The notes under the pieces: generated by a model | Database searches by the model: none | Told to the model about the DNA's origin: nothing | Seen by the model: the letters and a program-made list of their open reading frames with translations, nothing else | Program-made: the position numbers and the translations under genes | Source: Taxawa tesnikishii (nom. ined.) | Taxonomy: Eukaryota > Ascomycota > Dothideomycetes > Dothideales | DNA length: 64,000 bases | NCBI GenBank assembly: GCA_030247885.1 | Contig: JAPDRO010000003.1 | Coordinates: forward strand, 1,054,001 to 1,118,000 | Reading direction: 5' to 3' | Part shown: positions 59,739-64,000 of the stretch, piece by piece | Layout: every line of letters starts with the position of its first letter | Numbering within the stretch: position 1 is the first letter of the stretch

Positions 59739-61808
59739 TCAAACGTTGTTCAGCGCGACGACTGCAGAAGTAACTCTTTCGAGAGTAGCGTCGAGCAACT
59801 CCAGCTCTCCACGATAAGCATCAGCGTTACTCGATTCCTTCCACTCGCTATGCAACGGCCCGCCTTCTTTGGCCTGTTCCTTGAACCTTGCTGATGCGAC
59901 ACGAAGCGGATGCATGAACGATCCCGCGATGTCGTTGTTGACGTGAAGGTCTCCGATCGCTAGTTGCTGATGTAACGGTTTTGCAGAGAGCAGCAGGTAG
60001 TAGAAGTTCAGCGAAGCCAGGTAGAAATGCAGGTTCTGCTGGAAATAGAGCCAGGCCTCCGTGGGATCTTTCGACGAAAGGTCGTGGCTCAAATCCGGGA
60101 AAAGGAACGGTGCAAGATTGTCCAGCACGAATGGCGTTGCGAAGATGGACTGCGGGTCGTGCAGCTCTTGCAACGAAACCTCCTTGGGTGCATCCGCGCC
60201 GTGAGAATGTACGTGCTGTGCCAAGACGGAGAAGTTCGCCTCCATGATTTCTCCCTTGACCCAACTGACGGCACTGACTTTGAGGTTCTCAAAGGGACAG
60301 TGTTCTAAGGTATCACGGATGAAAGCCAGACGTGCGTCATCGGACGGATGCGATCGCAGGACGGTCGTGGTCAAGTAGTATGCGTGGTATCTGAGGTTAG
60401 GTGAGGGGCAGTTGGCAGAAATAAGCGACGTTATCTGTAAGTATTCGTTGAACTGCTCATCGTCCTCTGGCTCACCGATACGATTTGCCTCCAAGGCCAT
60501 GAGTGCCATGGCAAGCAATGCATCGAGAACGGCCTCAGGCTCGCTCCCCACCTGAGCCCCCAGCCCACTGGAGTCTCTGATGATGGTCGCAAGAACTTGC
60601 TCGTGGTTAGGGAAGATTTGGTAAGGTGTGCTCGAGCTCGTGGCGCCATAGAGTATCTTGGAAACTTCTCTGGCGCAGAACAGGAATAGCGATCCTGGCT
60701 TTGACAACGGCACGTCAGCAGCGGACTTGGGAGGATCCGACTCTTCCATAGGCGATTCAGCATGAGCCAGAGCAGTCTCGGTCGTGGTTGTAGCCGCTAA
60801 GAGATCCGCAGATTGTAAGCCGAGATCCTGCGCCAAGGCGATGAGCTCGCCGACTGTGGTCAAACGACCGTGAAAGTCTTCATTTGACGCAAATGTCTCC
60901 GTCATCGTGGACTTGTTTGGAATGGTCCGTTCTGGGTGTAATTTTTCCTGCAGTCGGCTACACCATGCAAGACCCGGCACGTCCTCAGCAGACGTGAGGG
61001 ACAGCATGTATTCTTCTAGGACATGAGTAACGAAAGACTGCAGGAGGCGCTGTTGCATGGCCGTCTCAGAGTTTGAAGGGCCAGATGCTGCAGCATCCGC
61101 CTCCGGATCAGGGGCGAAGGTTGCAGATGGCGTACTAAGAAGTTGCGTGCTGCTCTTCCGAGGCGGCAGATGTGGCCGCTTTGTCCCTGCGAACGTTTTC
61201 ACGAACTTGACAGTGGCTGACACAAGCACGTCCTTATGCGAAACAGAGTTCGAGAAGGACGCCAGAATAGCCTGCAGGCTGGTCGACAGGAACCGGCTTG
61301 GGTACTGCGTCTTGATACGTGGGTGAAGGATGGAAAGCATAGAAAGTAGAGTTGTGAATTGCAATACAGGCAGAGGAAGAGGAGCCGGTGCTTCAATTGC
61401 CTGTGTAGTGTTGGCGCTATCGCTTGTCGCTTGATTCTCTACGGGTGCTGTTTTTGCAGGATGTTTGGCGGTAGTCTGGTCAACTCCAGCCATAACCATT
61501 TCTTCGTCTGAATCTGGCTCAAGCCCTTCATAGTCGATCAATCGCAGTGATTCAGTCACTTTCAGGATGACCTCTCTGGGGTTTCCTAAACGTGCAATAT
61601 CCTGGAGGCATACTTCTGAAGCCGGTAAAAGCGGCACCAGCAAATGAACCAGATCCCAACCAATGTTGATTGTCAAGGTGGTGTCCTGCAGGATCTCGTG
61701 AAGGGTCTGTAGATTCTCTGGCTTCAGGTTGTATTCAATGATAGTTAAATACGTCAAGTAGTCGGTCGCTGGAGGAAGCGCCTCAAGGAGCGGGTGTCCT
61801 TCCGCCAT
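59739..61808 (-). CDS. YAP1-binding protein family (Ybp1/ALF4/Glomulin-like)
   Basis: Predicted fungal YAP1-binding protein family member (DUF1760). In yeast Ybp1 assists peroxide-induced oxidation of Yap1 and Ybp2 also acts at kinetochores. Single exon, 689 aa, all-helical. Recognised blocks: the N-terminal NIGWDLVHLLVPLLP and CLQDIARLGNPREVILKVTE, a Ser/Thr/Pro-rich linker around residues 105-140, then LPVLQFTTLLSMLSILHPRI. The C-terminal half has HAYYLTTTVLRSHPSDDARL, FENLKVSAVSWVKGEI and PTEAWLYFQQNLHFYLASLN. Length matches filamentous-fungal members. The frame is intact. Assignment is by remembered family pattern, so the exact paralogue is uncertain. Confidence 0.75.
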   Translation of the reverse strand: MAEGHPLLEALPPATDYLTYLTIIEYNLKPENLQTLHEILQDTTLTINIGWDLVHLLVPLLPASEVCLQDIARLGNPREVILKVTESLRLIDYEGLEPDSDEEMVMAGVDQTTAKHPAKTAPVENQATSDSANTTQAIEAPAPLPLPVLQFTTLLSMLSILHPRIKTQYPSRFLSTSLQAILASFSNSVSHKDVLVSATVKFVKTFAGTKRPHLPPRKSSTQLLSTPSATFAPDPEADAAASGPSNSETAMQQRLLQSFVTHVLEEYMLSLTSAEDVPGLAWCSRLQEKLHPERTIPNKSTMTETFASNEDFHGRLTTVGELIALAQDLGLQSADLLAATTTTETALAHAESPMEESDPPKSAADVPLSKPGSLFLFCAREVSKILYGATSSSTPYQIFPNHEQVLATIIRDSSGLGAQVGSEPEAVLDALLAMALMALEANRIGEPEDDEQFNEYLQITSLISANCPSPNLRYHAYYLTTTVLRSHPSDDARLAFIRDTLEHCPFENLKVSAVSWVKGEIMEANFSVLAQHVHSHGADAPKEVSLQELHDPQSIFATPFVLDNLAPFLFPDLSHDLSSKDPTEAWLYFQQNLHFYLASLNFYYLLLSAKPLHQQLAIGDLHVNNDIAGSFMHPLRVASARFKEQAKEGGPLHSEWKESSNADAYRGELELLDATLERVTSAVVALNNV

Positions 61809-62320
61809 GGGGTGCAGGCGACAAGCACGGCTTTTGTGGGTAACGAACCTGCCGTTTGCGTGCTGTGGAAATATCTCTGACGTCTCAGTAGGCTGTCATG
61901 CTCAGGGAGAAAAGTTGATGTTGATGTGATGATTGAGATCTCCTTGCGCTTGCAGTGAATCTGAATTTGGCCAAGAATGGCTGATCAAGACTTCTGGCCA
62001 GTTGATGAACAAACGCGTGCATCTTCTCTTAACTCCCCTCTTGTACTTACGAATGTGGAAGATCCAGCACCATCCGTAGGCGAGAGTGTAGGATATTTTC
62101 ACGTGCTCGTCGTAGAGGAGGATTGCGAAGAGACACAGGACCTAAACTTGCAACATTACCCATAAGCTGCTGAGATTGGGACTAGGCGCCATGGCGAGGT
62201 GTGTCAGCCACGTCACCGCAACAGCACGGATTTGAGGGGCTTGTTGGGCCCCCTTCAGGGCACAGAATATATCTACATCTCCTTCTTCGGTCTATCGCAC
62301 AGCAACACTCGTGCGCTCTA
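61809..62320. other. Gap between beta-galactosidase 3' end and YAP1-binding gene
   Basis: 512 bp with the promoter of the YAP1-binding family gene. Small frames here show no known domain. Confidence 0.45.

Positions 62321-64000
<1,680 letters not shown>

Overview
The window is nuclear DNA of a filamentous ascomycete (Pezizomycotina), most likely a dothideomycete. Protein genes carry short GT-AG introns, mostly 43 to 65 bp, at canonical positions. Gene spacing is tight on both strands. The proteins (POL3, TEL1, NUP192, CDC48, STE50, SHG1, PFA3, a fungal homeobox factor, Zn2Cys6 factor, YAP1-binding protein) are of filamentous-fungal type. No transposon, virus-derived element, rRNA or CRISPR array was seen. 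The class-level placement is inference.

Layout: 1-2.9 kb shows no recognisable gene. Next come eIF2B delta (GCD2, +), a 3.4 kb non-coding stretch, a homeobox regulator (+), a Zn2Cys6 regulator (-) divergent from DNA polymerase delta (POL3, +), SHG1 of the Set1/COMPASS complex (-) divergent from a small probable complex I subunit (+), a CofD/YvcK-like protein (+), and the palmitoyltransferase PFA3 (-). A 9.2 kb TEL1 kinase gene (-) is divergent from the nucleoporin gene NUP192 (+). Then follow a gamma-glutamylcyclotransferase-like gene (-), CDC48 (+), SUS1-like (-), STE50 (+), a tRNA-like pol III element (-), a short kinesin-3 (-), and TRM3 (+). The last block is all on the minus strand: an MFS transporter, a zinc alcohol dehydrogenase, a YAP1-binding protein and, at the edge, a GH2 beta-galactosidase that looks like a pseudogene.

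Most genes are housekeeping: translation initiation, replication, the DNA damage response, chromatin, nuclear transport, proteostasis, MAPK signalling and tRNA modification. They do not form one pathway. Neighbours are mostly arranged as divergent pairs sharing short promoters and convergent pairs with short 3' gaps. POL3 has an MCB-type cell-cycle box just upstream of its start.

The strongest unusual signal is technical. Seven conserved genes (homeobox factor, Zn2Cys6 factor, POL3, TEL1, STE50, kinesin, TRM3) need single-base corrections, ten in all (nine missing bases, one extra), mostly at homopolymer runs. Because POL3 is essential and normally single copy, this points to base-calling or assembly errors. 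The best biological curiosities are a cluster of perfect hairpins inside the unusually long intron of the cyclotransferase-like gene, the tRNA-like element with B box and T6 terminator, and the RIP-like stops in the beta-galactosidase. I did not find a clearly new multi-gene system.
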